Source of the DNA: Actinomycetospora sp. NBRC 106375
GTDB taxonomy: Bacteria; Actinomycetota; Actinomycetes; Mycobacteriales; Pseudonocardiaceae
Direction of reading: 5' to 3'
DNA: 64,000 nt
NCBI RefSeq assembly: GCF_030269665.1
Contig: NZ_BSTS01000014.1
Location: 117,540 to 181,539, forward strand
A program made the translations under genes and the position numbers. Below are positions 42,049 to 49,737 of this stretch, piece by piece (positions within the stretch are counted from its first letter, which is position 1; the number at the start of each line of letters is the position of its first letter). Under the pieces are notes generated by a model, which had not been told where the DNA came from, made no database searches, and saw nothing but the letters and a program-made list of their open reading frames with translations.

Positions 42049-44224
42049 GCCGGTGCTCGGCGGCCTCCTCGACCGCGGCGCGGGTGTAGACCAGCGGGAA
42101 CGCGTCGCCGGCGGCCCACCGGTCGAGCAGGTCGGCGTAGTGGGGCGAGCGCGGGTCACCCGACTGCCCCGGGGCGTTCAGCACGCGGCTGCGGTCCCAG
42201 TCACCGACGTCGAGGGCCATCCGGAAGCTGCTGCCCATCACCGCGTTGAACGTGGCGTCGTGGCCGGCGAGCCCGACGGTGTCGCCGCTGCCGGACCGAG
42301 GGACCGGCGGCAGGGACGCGTCCGGGAGCACCGGGTGGCGCAGCTCGGTGCGGTGCAGGGCGCCCCAGGACCACGACGCGGGATCGGCGCCGAGGAGCCC
42401 CTCGATCTCGGTCAGCGCGGCGCGCAGGGTGGCGGCGACGCCGTCGGCGAGGGTGGCGGGATCGACGACCTCGAGCATCCGCAGGTCCGGGCGGAGGTCC
42501 GAGAACAGCGCGTCGTCGCGGGCCAGGCGGCCGACTGCGGCGGGGTCGTGACCGAGGTGCTCCAGGCACCGGGCGGCCAGCCACGGTCGCCAGTGCCGGC
42601 GCATCCAGACCTGGAAGAGCAGCGCCGCCCGCGAGCCGGCGTCCTCGACGCCGTCCCAGGCCTGGAGCTCGGCCCACCACGGTCCGGGCACCTCCAGCCC
42701 GGCCAGCCGGTCGAGCAGGGCGCGGCCGTGCGCGTTGAGCTCGTCCGTCTGCCACCGCAGGCTCGCGGCGACGTCGACCGCCGTGTCCTCGGCGAGCCAC
42801 GCCGCCAGCCGCTCGTGCCGGGCGCTCGAGTACCAGTCGACCGTCGCCCCGGAGGCGTCGCCGGTGTCCTGGTTCGACGTGGTCAGCGCCCCCGCGGCCG
42901 GGTCGATCTCGCCCGGGAGCTCGTCGAGCGGCACGACGCCGGCCCACGGGAACCGCCCGTCGCCGGGGACGGGCAGCGCCCCGTCCCACCCGGCCCGGCG
43001 CGGGACGCGGCCGCACGCCTGCACCCCGATGGAGCCGTGGACGTCGGCGAAGACCTGGTTGACCCCGGGCGCACCCCACCCGGCCAGGGCGGCGCGGAAG
43101 GCGTGCACGTCGGCGGCGTCCTGGTGGGCGAGGCTGGCGAGGTAGGGCGCCATGCCCGGCTCCAGCCACGCGGCGCGCAGGGCCACGAGCACGCGGGCCT
43201 CGGTGTCGACGTGGAGCACCGGCCCGTCCCGGGTGAAGGCCAGCGTGTGCACCGCGCCGGCGACACCGGCGTCCTCCTCGACGACCTCGAGGTCCGCCCA
43301 CCCCCCGTCCACGCCGTAGCGGCCGTCGTCGGTGGGGTGCAGGGCGTACACGAGCAGGTCCTCGTGGTCGATCGGCCAGATCGTCAGGCCGAAGGCGACC
43401 CGGCCGTTGTGGCCGATCGAGATGCCGGGCAGGGCCGGCTCGCCGGCCCCGATCACCGACAGGCCCGGCGCCTCGAGGTGGGCGAGGTAGCGCAGCGAGG
43501 GCACCGTGATCGCGCGGTGCGGGTCGTTGGCCAGCACGGGGCGCCCGGTGGCGGTCCGGTGGCCGGCGACGACCCAGTTGTTGCTGCCGGCGAGGTCGAC
43601 GGGCTCGAACGCGCGCCGGTAGACGTCGAGGACGTGCTCGCCCAGGTGCTCGAGCACGGCGGGGTCCGGCACGACCAGCGGGCCGTCCGGCCCCCGCACG
43701 GCCCGCAGCTCCTCGGCCGCGACGCCGAGGTCGCGCACGGTCAGGGCGCGCGCCAGCTCCTGCTCGACGTTGTAGAACAGGCCGTGGGTGCGGATGCGGA
43801 CGACGTCCTCGGGCCGCCACCGGGCCGGGGTGTGGCCGAGCGCCGCGAACTCCGGGGGGAGCCGCTCGCCCGGGTCGACCAGGGCCCAGTCGACGTAGGC
43901 GTTCACGCCGTCGACGAAGGCGCCGACGATCTCCCGCGTGGTGTCGGGGTAGGCCGCCCACTCGCGGTCCAGGCCGCCCCGGTGGAGCAGCAGCCGGCGG
44001 GCCCGGTCCTGGTCGAGGTGCTCGGGCCCGAACACCTCGGCCAGGCGGCCCAGGCCCCGACGGCGCCACAGGTCGATCTGGAAGAGCCGGTCCCGGGCGG
44101 CCTGGAACCCCTGGGCGAGAAAGGCGTCGTGCGCCGAGCCCGCGTAGACGTGCGGCACGCCCCAGCGGTCGACGATCACCTCGACGCTGTGCTCGAGACC
44201 GGCGACCTCGACGTCGTCGGGCAT
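42023..44224 (-). CDS. Penicillin acylase family protein (Ntn hydrolase)
   Basis: A 733-residue Ntn-hydrolase precursor. [20 protein letters not shown] and [20 protein letters not shown] are the alpha-subunit hallmarks. After self-cleavage the beta-subunit would begin at the nucleophile Ser214 ([11 protein letters not shown]). [19 protein letters not shown] and [10 protein letters not shown] are near the C-terminus, typical of the family. Relatives cleave penicillin side chains, acyl-homoserine lactones or N-acyl amides. No signal peptide is present, unlike many members. It lies 16 bp downstream of the RutA-like monooxygenase gene, so the two probably form an operon. Confidence 0.92.
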   Translation of the reverse strand: MPDDVEVAGLEHSVEVIVDRWGVPHVYAGSAHDAFLAQGFQAARDRLFQIDLWRRRGLGRLAEVFGPEHLDQDRARRLLLHRGGLDREWAAYPDTTREIVGAFVDGVNAYVDWALVDPGERLPPEFAALGHTPARWRPEDVVRIRTHGLFYNVEQELARALTVRDLGVAAEELRAVRGPDGPLVVPDPAVLEHLGEHVLDVYRRAFEPVDLAGSNNWVVAGHRTATGRPVLANDPHRAITVPSLRYLAHLEAPGLSVIGAGEPALPGISIGHNGRVAFGLTIWPIDHEDLLVYALHPTDDGRYGVDGGWADLEVVEEDAGVAGAVHTLAFTRDGPVLHVDTEARVLVALRAAWLEPGMAPYLASLAHQDAADVHAFRAALAGWGAPGVNQVFADVHGSIGVQACGRVPRRAGWDGALPVPGDGRFPWAGVVPLDELPGEIDPAAGALTTSNQDTGDASGATVDWYSSARHERLAAWLAEDTAVDVAASLRWQTDELNAHGRALLDRLAGLEVPGPWWAELQAWDGVEDAGSRAALLFQVWMRRHWRPWLAARCLEHLGHDPAAVGRLARDDALFSDLRPDLRMLEVVDPATLADGVAATLRAALTEIEGLLGADPASWSWGALHRTELRHPVLPDASLPPVPRSGSGDTVGLAGHDATFNAVMGSSFRMALDVGDWDRSRVLNAPGQSGDPRSPHYADLLDRWAAGDAFPLVYTRAAVEEAAEHRLILRPAPS

Positions 44225-44240
44225 CGTTCTCCCTGCGGGA

Positions 44241-45293
44241 TCAGTCCGCCAGCAGCGGCATGACCTGCTGGCCGAAGCGGTCGATGTCGGTCAGGTAGTC
44301 CTGGAAGGTGAACATGACCCCGCTGACGCCGTCCACGTCGGCGATGGCGCGCAGCTGTTCCGCGACGCTCTTCGGGTCGCCCTTGATGATCTCCCACAGC
44401 ATGAAGTTGTCGTTGCCGAGCAGGGTCGCGTGCAGCGAGTTCTCGTCGGCCTCGGAGTTCATCGACGCGTGCCCGGTCATCGTCTTGACGACCTCGATCT
44501 CCTGGCTCTCGCGCCACGTCCCGATGACGTCGTCGCACTCGGCGAGGCTGTCGCGGACCACGCACTGGTAGAGCGGGAACGCCTCCATGGGCCGCCCGGC
44601 CTTGTCGGACGCGGTCTTCACGCGGCCCATCTGCTCGGTGAGCTCGGCGATGTCGAGCTTGCCGCCCATGAACTGGTAGTCGGCGTGCTCGGCGGTGAAC
44701 TGCATGCCGCGGTCGGACTGGCCCGCGCAGATCACCTTGGGCATGTTCCCGTCGTCGAACCACGGCTCCAGGCGGGCGTCGCGCATGTGAAAGAACTGTC
44801 CGTCGAAGTCGGTCTGCCCGGTCTCCCACAGCTCCCGCATGACCTGCATGTACTCCGCGGCGTAGTCGTAGCGGTAGCCGAAGTACTCGTCGCCGGGCCA
44901 CAGGCCCATCGACGCCCACTCCGGCTTCTCCCACCCGCTGATGATGTTGACGCCGAAGCGGCCCGGGCCGGCGATGTCGGCGATCGTCTTGCACTGCTTC
45001 GCCGCGTACACCGGCGGCACCGAGAGCAGCGAGATCGACGGGATCAGCATGACCTTGCGCGTGACGGCCGCCAGCGCCGCCATCGTCGTGAACGAGTCGA
45101 GCGCGTAGTTCCAGAAATGGATCTCCCCGTCCATGCCCTTGTACTTGTTGGGCGCGAGGAGGAAGTCGAAGCCGTAGTTCTCGGCCTTGAGCGCGGTCTC
45201 CTGCATGAGGAACCAGTCGGGCTTCCACCAGGGGGCCGCGGTCGAGATGACCCAGCCGCCGGACAGGGTCGGGGCGAAGATTCCGAGGCGCAT
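44241..45293 (-). CDS. RutA-like LLM-class flavin-dependent monooxygenase
   Basis: A 350-residue FMN monooxygenase of the bacterial luciferase superfamily. The sequence tracks RutA, pyrimidine monooxygenase, over most of its length: GWVISTAAPWWKPDWFLMQ, DGEIHFWNYALDSFT, GRFGVNIISGWEKPEW, GDEYFGYRYDY and PKVICAGQSDRGMQF. RutA cleaves the uracil ring at the amide. Other branch members oxidise dimethyl sulfone or haloaromatics, so the substrate is unproven. No rutB-F partners are near, but a penicillin-acylase-type amidase is just downstream. The ATG 45293 is set by a TACCGT box 6 nt upstream; the divergent receptor gene begins 144 bp away. Confidence 0.88.
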   Translation of the reverse strand: MRLGIFAPTLSGGWVISTAAPWWKPDWFLMQETALKAENYGFDFLLAPNKYKGMDGEIHFWNYALDSFTTMAALAAVTRKVMLIPSISLLSVPPVYAAKQCKTIADIAGPGRFGVNIISGWEKPEWASMGLWPGDEYFGYRYDYAAEYMQVMRELWETGQTDFDGQFFHMRDARLEPWFDDGNMPKVICAGQSDRGMQFTAEHADYQFMGGKLDIAELTEQMGRVKTASDKAGRPMEAFPLYQCVVRDSLAECDDVIGTWRESQEIEVVKTMTGHASMNSEADENSLHATLLGNDNFMLWEIIKGDPKSVAEQLRAIADVDGVSGVMFTFQDYLTDIDRFGQQVMPLLAD

Positions 45294-45299
45294 GGCGGG

Positions 45300-45305
45300 A
45301 CGGTA
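45300..45305 (-). promoter_or_regulatory. -10 box (TACCGT) of the RutA-like gene
   Basis: The box is 6 nt upstream of ATG 45293 on the minus strand. Confidence 0.5.
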
Positions 45306-45327
45306 GGACCGCGGCTCGCGACGGGAA

Positions 45328-45343
45328 TCCGTCGAACGACGGA
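45328..45343. promoter_or_regulatory. Operator-like inverted repeat TCCGTCG-aa-CGACGGA
   Basis: Perfect 7-bp arms around two bases, centrally placed in the divergent gap between the RutA-like gene and the HTH/receptor gene. It is probably the binding site of that receptor-regulator. Confidence 0.6.
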
Positions 45344-45436
45344 CCCCGTGTTGCGGCGGGGAAGCCATCACGTCACGAACGGTCGCCGCCGAACCGGCCG
45401 GGGTACGGTCGCGGGACCGGCACGCAGGAGACGACC

Positions 45437-46309
45437 ATGAGCGTCACGCTTCCTCGGGCGGATCCGCCCGGTGGCGCCGCGCTGCGGGTGGACTCGGCGG
45501 GTCGGGTCCGCGTGGTGGAGGACGGCGACGCTGACGACGTCCCGCCGGCGCTGCGGCGCCTCGCCGCCGGCGCGCTGCGCACCGGCGCCGGCGAGCTGCG
45601 GGCCCTGCACCTCGACGGTCGCCCCGTGCGGGCGATCGTGGCGGTCGAGGACGACACCGCGCTCGTCGCCGTCGAGCCGCTCGAGGTCCTGCCCCACGGC
45701 CTGAGCCGCCGCGAGCTCGAGGTCCTCACGCTGCTCGTCGCCGGGCTCACGAACGCCGGCGTGGCCGCCCGGCTCGCCATCGGCGCGCGCACCGTCGGGA
45801 CCCACGTCGACCGCGTGTTGACCAAGCTCGACGTCGCGTCCCGGGGCGCTGCGGCCGCCCGCGCGGTCGACGAGGGCCTCGTCGTGGTGCCCCCGCCCGG
45901 GGGGACGGCGGGCTTCGAGCGGATCCGTCTGGGCCGGGCCCTGATCGCCGCCGACCAGGAGCCGACCCGCCGGTCCGTGCCCCGACCCGTCCGCCGTCGC
46001 CCCCTGCGCGTCGGCGCCCTGCTCCCCCTCACCGGGGTCGCCGCCGCCGACGCCCGCGAGATGGAGCAGGGCGCGCGCCTGGCCCTCGACGAGATCAACA
46101 CCACCGGCGGGGTCGCCGGTCGCCGCCTCGAGCTCCGCGTCGCCGACGTCGACCCCCAGGACGCCGGCACGGTCGGGCGCGGCTTCGCGGACCTGCTCGC
46201 CGACGACGTCGACGTCCTCACCTCGGGCTACCTGGCGCGCCAGGACCTCGCCCACGACCTCGCGGCCGCGGCGGGCGTCCCCTACCTGCACGCCGCCACC
46301 TCGGGCTGA
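45437..46309 (+). CDS. LuxR-type HTH fused to the N-terminal half of a periplasmic-binding-like receptor (first part of a split gene)
   Basis: A 290-residue polypeptide. A LuxR/GerE-type helix-turn-helix sits at about residues 87-150 (LSRRELEVLTLLVAGLTNAG, then VAARLAIGARTVGTHVDRVL). From about 192 a Peripla_BP_6-like amide/urea receptor domain begins (LRVGALLPLTGVAAADAREM, DEINTTGGVAGRRLEL), but it stops after GVPYLHAATSG. The remaining domain lies in another frame that starts at the overlapping ATG (TGATG, 46307-46311). The original gene was presumably one cytosolic amide-sensing regulator. CAGGAG precedes ATG 45437. Either a single-base deletion split it or two chains are made by coupled re-initiation. 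Confidence 0.8.
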   Translation: MSVTLPRADPPGGAALRVDSAGRVRVVEDGDADDVPPALRRLAAGALRTGAGELRALHLDGRPVRAIVAVEDDTALVAVEPLEVLPHGLSRRELEVLTLLVAGLTNAGVAARLAIGARTVGTHVDRVLTKLDVASRGAAAARAVDEGLVVVPPPGGTAGFERIRLGRALIAADQEPTRRSVPRPVRRRPLRVGALLPLTGVAAADAREMEQGARLALDEINTTGGVAGRRLELRVADVDPQDAGTVGRGFADLLADDVDVLTSGYLARQDLAHDLAAAAGVPYLHAATSG

Positions 46310-47172
46310 TGGAGCAGCGGGCGACGGGCGACCCCGGCCGGTTCGGGCGCGTCTTCCAGGTCTGCCCGAGCGACGTCCACTACGGCCCCCACTTCGTCGA
46401 CTACGTCAGCGACCTGCGCGACCGCGGTCTCTGGCGGCCGACCTCGCGGCGCCTGCTCGTGGTGCGGCAGGCCGTGTGGGACCTCGTCGACCTCGGCCTC
46501 GAGCACGCGGCCCGGCGCGCGGACGAGCGCGGCTGGGAGCTGGCCGTCGACGCGCCGCCCGCCGACGGCTGGACGGACGCGGGCGCGCGGGCCGCGGCCG
46601 CCGACCCCGCCGCGATCATGGTGGGCAGCTACCTCGTGGACGACCACGTCGCCCTCGTCCGCGGGTTCCGCGCGGCGCCGCACCCGGCGCTGGTCTACGG
46701 CATCTACGCGCCGTCGGTGCCCGAGTTCCGGAGCCGGCTCGGGACGCTCGCCGACGGCGTCCTGTGGGCGACGACCACCGGCACCTACCCCGACCGCCTC
46801 GGGCTCGCGTTCGCGTCGCGCTACGCCCGCCGGTTCGGCGAGGTCCCGGGCCGCTCGCACGCGGGCATCGCCTACGACCGCGTCCACCTCGTCGCCGGCG
46901 CCTGGGCCGCCGTGCACGACTTCCGCGACTTCTCCGCGGTGGCCGACCACCTGCGCCGCACCGTCCACCGGGGCGTCAACGGCGCCTACAGCTTCGATAC
47001 GCCGGGGCAGACGGCGCGGACCTGGTCCGGCGACGCCGCGGGCGACCCGTCCCTGGCCCAGGCCCACCTCGTCCACCAGATCCAGCAGGGGCGCCAGCGC
47101 GTCGTCAGCCCGGCCCCGTACGCGGACAGCGAGTTCGTCGTCCCCGCCTGGGCGCACCAGATGTCTCAGTAG
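46309..47172 (+). CDS. C-terminal half of the periplasmic-binding-like receptor (second part of the split gene)
   Basis: A 287-residue polypeptide continuing the receptor domain: FGRVFQVCPSDVHYGPHFVD, ADGVLWATTTGTYPDRLGLA, FASRYARRFGEVPGRSHAGI and GVNGAYSFDTPGQTARTW. These match the second lobe of FmdD/AmiC-like amide or urea receptors. It has no signal sequence and starts with an ATG that overlaps the upstream stop by one base. No independent ribosome site is clear, so expression depends on re-initiation or frameshifting. The last 7 bp overlap the stop of the convergent App1-PLD gene. Confidence 0.75.
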   Translation: MEQRATGDPGRFGRVFQVCPSDVHYGPHFVDYVSDLRDRGLWRPTSRRLLVVRQAVWDLVDLGLEHAARRADERGWELAVDAPPADGWTDAGARAAAADPAAIMVGSYLVDDHVALVRGFRAAPHPALVYGIYAPSVPEFRSRLGTLADGVLWATTTGTYPDRLGLAFASRYARRFGEVPGRSHAGIAYDRVHLVAGAWAAVHDFRDFSAVADHLRRTVHRGVNGAYSFDTPGQTARTWSGDAAGDPSLAQAHLVHQIQQGRQRVVSPAPYADSEFVVPAWAHQMSQ

Positions 47173-49367
47173 GTGCGCCGGAGTCGCGCGCCCCACGGTC
47201 GGCCGTCCGGGTCGAGCACCATCCGGTAGGCCGGGTCGATGATCCACCGGCGCTGCAGCGTCAGCCGGACCTGCTCGTGCCCGGGGACGTGGCGGCGCAG
47301 GCGGCCGGGCGGTCGCGGGCCCCGCTCGCCGCCCGCGTGCCACGCGTCGAGGGCGTCGGCGCGCGCCCGGACCGTCGCCGCGGCGCGATCGGGGTCCAGC
47401 AGGAGATCGTCGTCGGTCACCCCGAGGTGCTCGCGCATCAGCTCGAGGCGCAGGCGGCGGGCGAGGCCCCGGGCGCCGTCGCCGAGCCCGCCGGGGTCCG
47501 CGGGCTCCCGCGCGTCGCGCTCGCTGTCGAGGATCGCCGCGGTCAGCTCGGAGTCGTGGGTCCAGGACCGCGTGTTGAAGTTGTTGCTGCCGACGGTGGC
47601 CCAGACGTCGTCGACGATGCAGACCTTCGCGTGCACGTAGACGGGCCGCGCGTCGTCGTTCTCGACGTCGAGCACCTGCACGCGGTCGCCCCCGGCGGCG
47701 TGCACCATCGCGAGCGCCTCACCCTGCCCGAGCACCGCGGGGCCCGGGTCCTGGCGCTCGGGGCGGGGGACGACGGCGATCAGATGCAGCCGGGGGCACC
47801 GGTGCAGCGCCGCGGCGAAGACGCGCGCGACGTCGGCCGACCACAGGTACTGGTCCTCGACGTACACCAGACGCTGGGCGCGGCCCAGGGCCTTGATGAA
47901 CGCGCGGGCGACGCTGCGCTCGCCCCGCGGCGCGAACGGGTGCGGCGGACGCCGGCGCGGGTAGGTCCGCAGCACCTGCACCGCGCACGTCCCGGCCGCG
48001 GGCGGGTCCGGCGCGGGCGACGGGAGCGGGCGGCCCCGACGCGGCAGGCCGTGGACGAGGTCCGGGACGACGTGCCACGGTAGCCGCGCCAGCGGCGTCG
48101 TCTCCTCCCAGCGCTCGGCGAACACGTCCTGGAGGTCGCGCACCACCGGCCCGTGCAGCTCGAGCATCGCGTCGTGGCGCGGGCTGCGGGTGTACTCGTC
48201 GGCGGACGCGTCGGACTGCGGGTCACCCCGGTGCACGATGTCGTCGCGGGCGCCGAGCACGAGGTCGATGCCGCCGACGTAGGCGACGTCCCCGTCGGGC
48301 GCGTGTCTGCCGTCGCGGATGACCACCAGCTTCTGGTGGTGGCTGCCGAGCGCCCGGATCCGCTGGTCGAGCAGCACCTCGCCGCCGGCGCGCAGGAGAT
48401 CCGCGGCGAGGCGGCGGTTCTGGAGGACGTGGTAACCGAACGCCTCGAGGTGCGAGCGCCACAGCAGCACCGCGAGCCGGGCCCCGCGGACGGCCGCGGC
48501 GGCGAGCGCCTCGGAGACCGTCGGGCCGTCGTCGCCGAGCTGCTGGTCGCCGTCGCCGCGCCAGCCCAGGACGAGCAGGAGGTCGCCGGCGCCGGTCGCG
48601 GCGAGGCGCTCGGCGAGGGCGGCGTAGTAGGCGCTCCCGTGGACACGCAGGTGCACGGCGTTGCCCTCGGTCCAGGGCCGCAGCCGCGTCGCCGGGTTGC
48701 CGCGCTCGCGCGCGGTGAGGAACCAGTCGTCGATCGCGGGTGCTCCGGCCGCCGGGTCCAGGCCCAGCACGGCGCGCAGCCGGGGCAGCAGCTCCTCGCC
48801 GTTCGGCGCCTCCACCACGGGCGGGTCGTGGTCGACGCGGTCGTCCCGGTCGACGTCGTCGACCTCGACGAGGTGCCGCATCGCGATCGCGGCGACGCGA
48901 CCCGGGTGGTCGTGCGCGAACCCGGCGAACAGGTCCGGGTCGTGGCCGGCGTCGTCGCCGACGAGCACCCACGAGGTGTCCGGCCGGCTCGCGGCGAGGC
49001 GGTCGAGCGCGGCGCGCTTGTGGTCGAGCCCGGCGCCCCACCACCAGCCCGAGATCAGGTGCCGCCCGGCCATCAGCGCCGTGCCCGGGGGGTACTCGTC
49101 GTGGCGCAGCGCGGCCCGCAGCGGACGGTGCAGCGTGTCCGGCAGGGCGGTCAGGAAGAACACCTCGACGCCGGGCCCGCTCTCGGCGAGCACCCGCAGC
49201 AGGCGCTGCATGCCCAGCAGCGAGCGCCGGTCGCGCGGACCGCGGGTCATGAGGATGCGCAGCCGGCCCCACTGCCGCCGCAGCGGGGCGATGCGCAGCA
49301 CGCCGTCGACGTCGTAGACGACCCCGAGGCGCCGGGTGGAGGACGGGTCCGGTGGCTCCGAGGTCAC
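47166..49367 (-). CDS. App1-like phosphatase fused to a phospholipase D (two HKD motifs)
   Basis: A 733-residue fusion. Residues about 10-190 resemble the App1/DUF2183 HAD-fold phosphatidate phosphatase: VVYDVDGVLRIAPL with catalytic Asp19/Asp21, FFLTALPDTLHRPLRAAL and WVLVGDDAGHDPDLF. Residues about 220-700 are a phospholipase D with both HKD motifs, HQKLVVIRD (His344) and VHAKVCIVDD (His579), needed for two-lobed catalysis. The two activities are consecutive: PLD makes phosphatidate and App1 removes its phosphate to give diacylglycerol. No signal peptide is seen. The GTG at 49367 is set by a CAGGCT box 7 nt upstream. Confidence 0.85.
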   Translation of the reverse strand: MTSEPPDPSSTRRLGVVYDVDGVLRIAPLRRQWGRLRILMTRGPRDRRSLLGMQRLLRVLAESGPGVEVFFLTALPDTLHRPLRAALRHDEYPPGTALMAGRHLISGWWWGAGLDHKRAALDRLAASRPDTSWVLVGDDAGHDPDLFAGFAHDHPGRVAAIAMRHLVEVDDVDRDDRVDHDPPVVEAPNGEELLPRLRAVLGLDPAAGAPAIDDWFLTARERGNPATRLRPWTEGNAVHLRVHGSAYYAALAERLAATGAGDLLLVLGWRGDGDQQLGDDGPTVSEALAAAAVRGARLAVLLWRSHLEAFGYHVLQNRRLAADLLRAGGEVLLDQRIRALGSHHQKLVVIRDGRHAPDGDVAYVGGIDLVLGARDDIVHRGDPQSDASADEYTRSPRHDAMLELHGPVVRDLQDVFAERWEETTPLARLPWHVVPDLVHGLPRRGRPLPSPAPDPPAAGTCAVQVLRTYPRRRPPHPFAPRGERSVARAFIKALGRAQRLVYVEDQYLWSADVARVFAAALHRCPRLHLIAVVPRPERQDPGPAVLGQGEALAMVHAAGGDRVQVLDVENDDARPVYVHAKVCIVDDVWATVGSNNFNTRSWTHDSELTAAILDSERDAREPADPGGLGDGARGLARRLRLELMREHLGVTDDDLLLDPDRAAATVRARADALDAWHAGGERGPRPPGRLRRHVPGHEQVRLTLQRRWIIDPAYRMVLDPDGRPWGARLRRTY

Positions 49368-49374
49368 CGTCAGG

Positions 49375-49380
49375 AGCCTG
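49375..49380 (-). promoter_or_regulatory. -10 box (CAGGCT) of the App1-PLD gene
   Basis: The box is 7 nt upstream of GTG 49367 on the minus strand. Confidence 0.4.
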
Positions 49381-49737
49381 GCGTGGCGGCCGGTCCGCGA
49401 CAAGGAGGACGAGGAACCGCTGGTCGGGCCCTTGTCCGCACAGCGAGGGGCGCGTACAACTCACGACAACGGAGCTGCGGTCGGCCACGGCGGGACCGGA
49501 GGAGAAGGTCCCGTCCCCCGGCGGGCTCCGTGCCCGGGTCCCGGGTACCCACGCGACACCGCCGTGTTCCGCGGAGACAGCCGTGGGTCTGCGTCAGCGG
49601 CCGGTCGTCGGTCCCTGACGCCGAGACCGCCACCACGGCGTCCGGTGCACGCCTGGTAGCCCGACCTTCCCGGGCCCCCGGACGTCCGTCTCCGGCTTGC
49701 TCCCGGGGACGGGCGCCCGGGACCACGCTCTGTCTCC
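49381..49737. other. Intergenic region between diguanylate cyclase and App1-PLD genes
   Basis: About 357 bp with no convincing coding sequence. It contains a plus-strand promoter-like pair TTGTCC-N17-TACAAC (49432-49460) with no gene downstream, and the hairpin noted at 49701-49722. Confidence 0.5.
49701..49722 (-). terminator. GC-rich hairpin after the GGDEF gene
   Basis: TCCCGGG (49701-49707) and CCCGGGA (49716-49722) form a perfect 7-bp stem with an 8-nt loop, 16 bp beyond the stop of the minus-strand GGDEF gene. No T tract. Confidence 0.45.

Noticed and set aside
49432..49460. Plus-strand promoter TTGTCC-N17-TACAAC as a small RNA gene start
   Set aside because: Box matches are only fair, and no terminator or conserved structure defines an RNA downstream. 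Mentioned only as a possible site.
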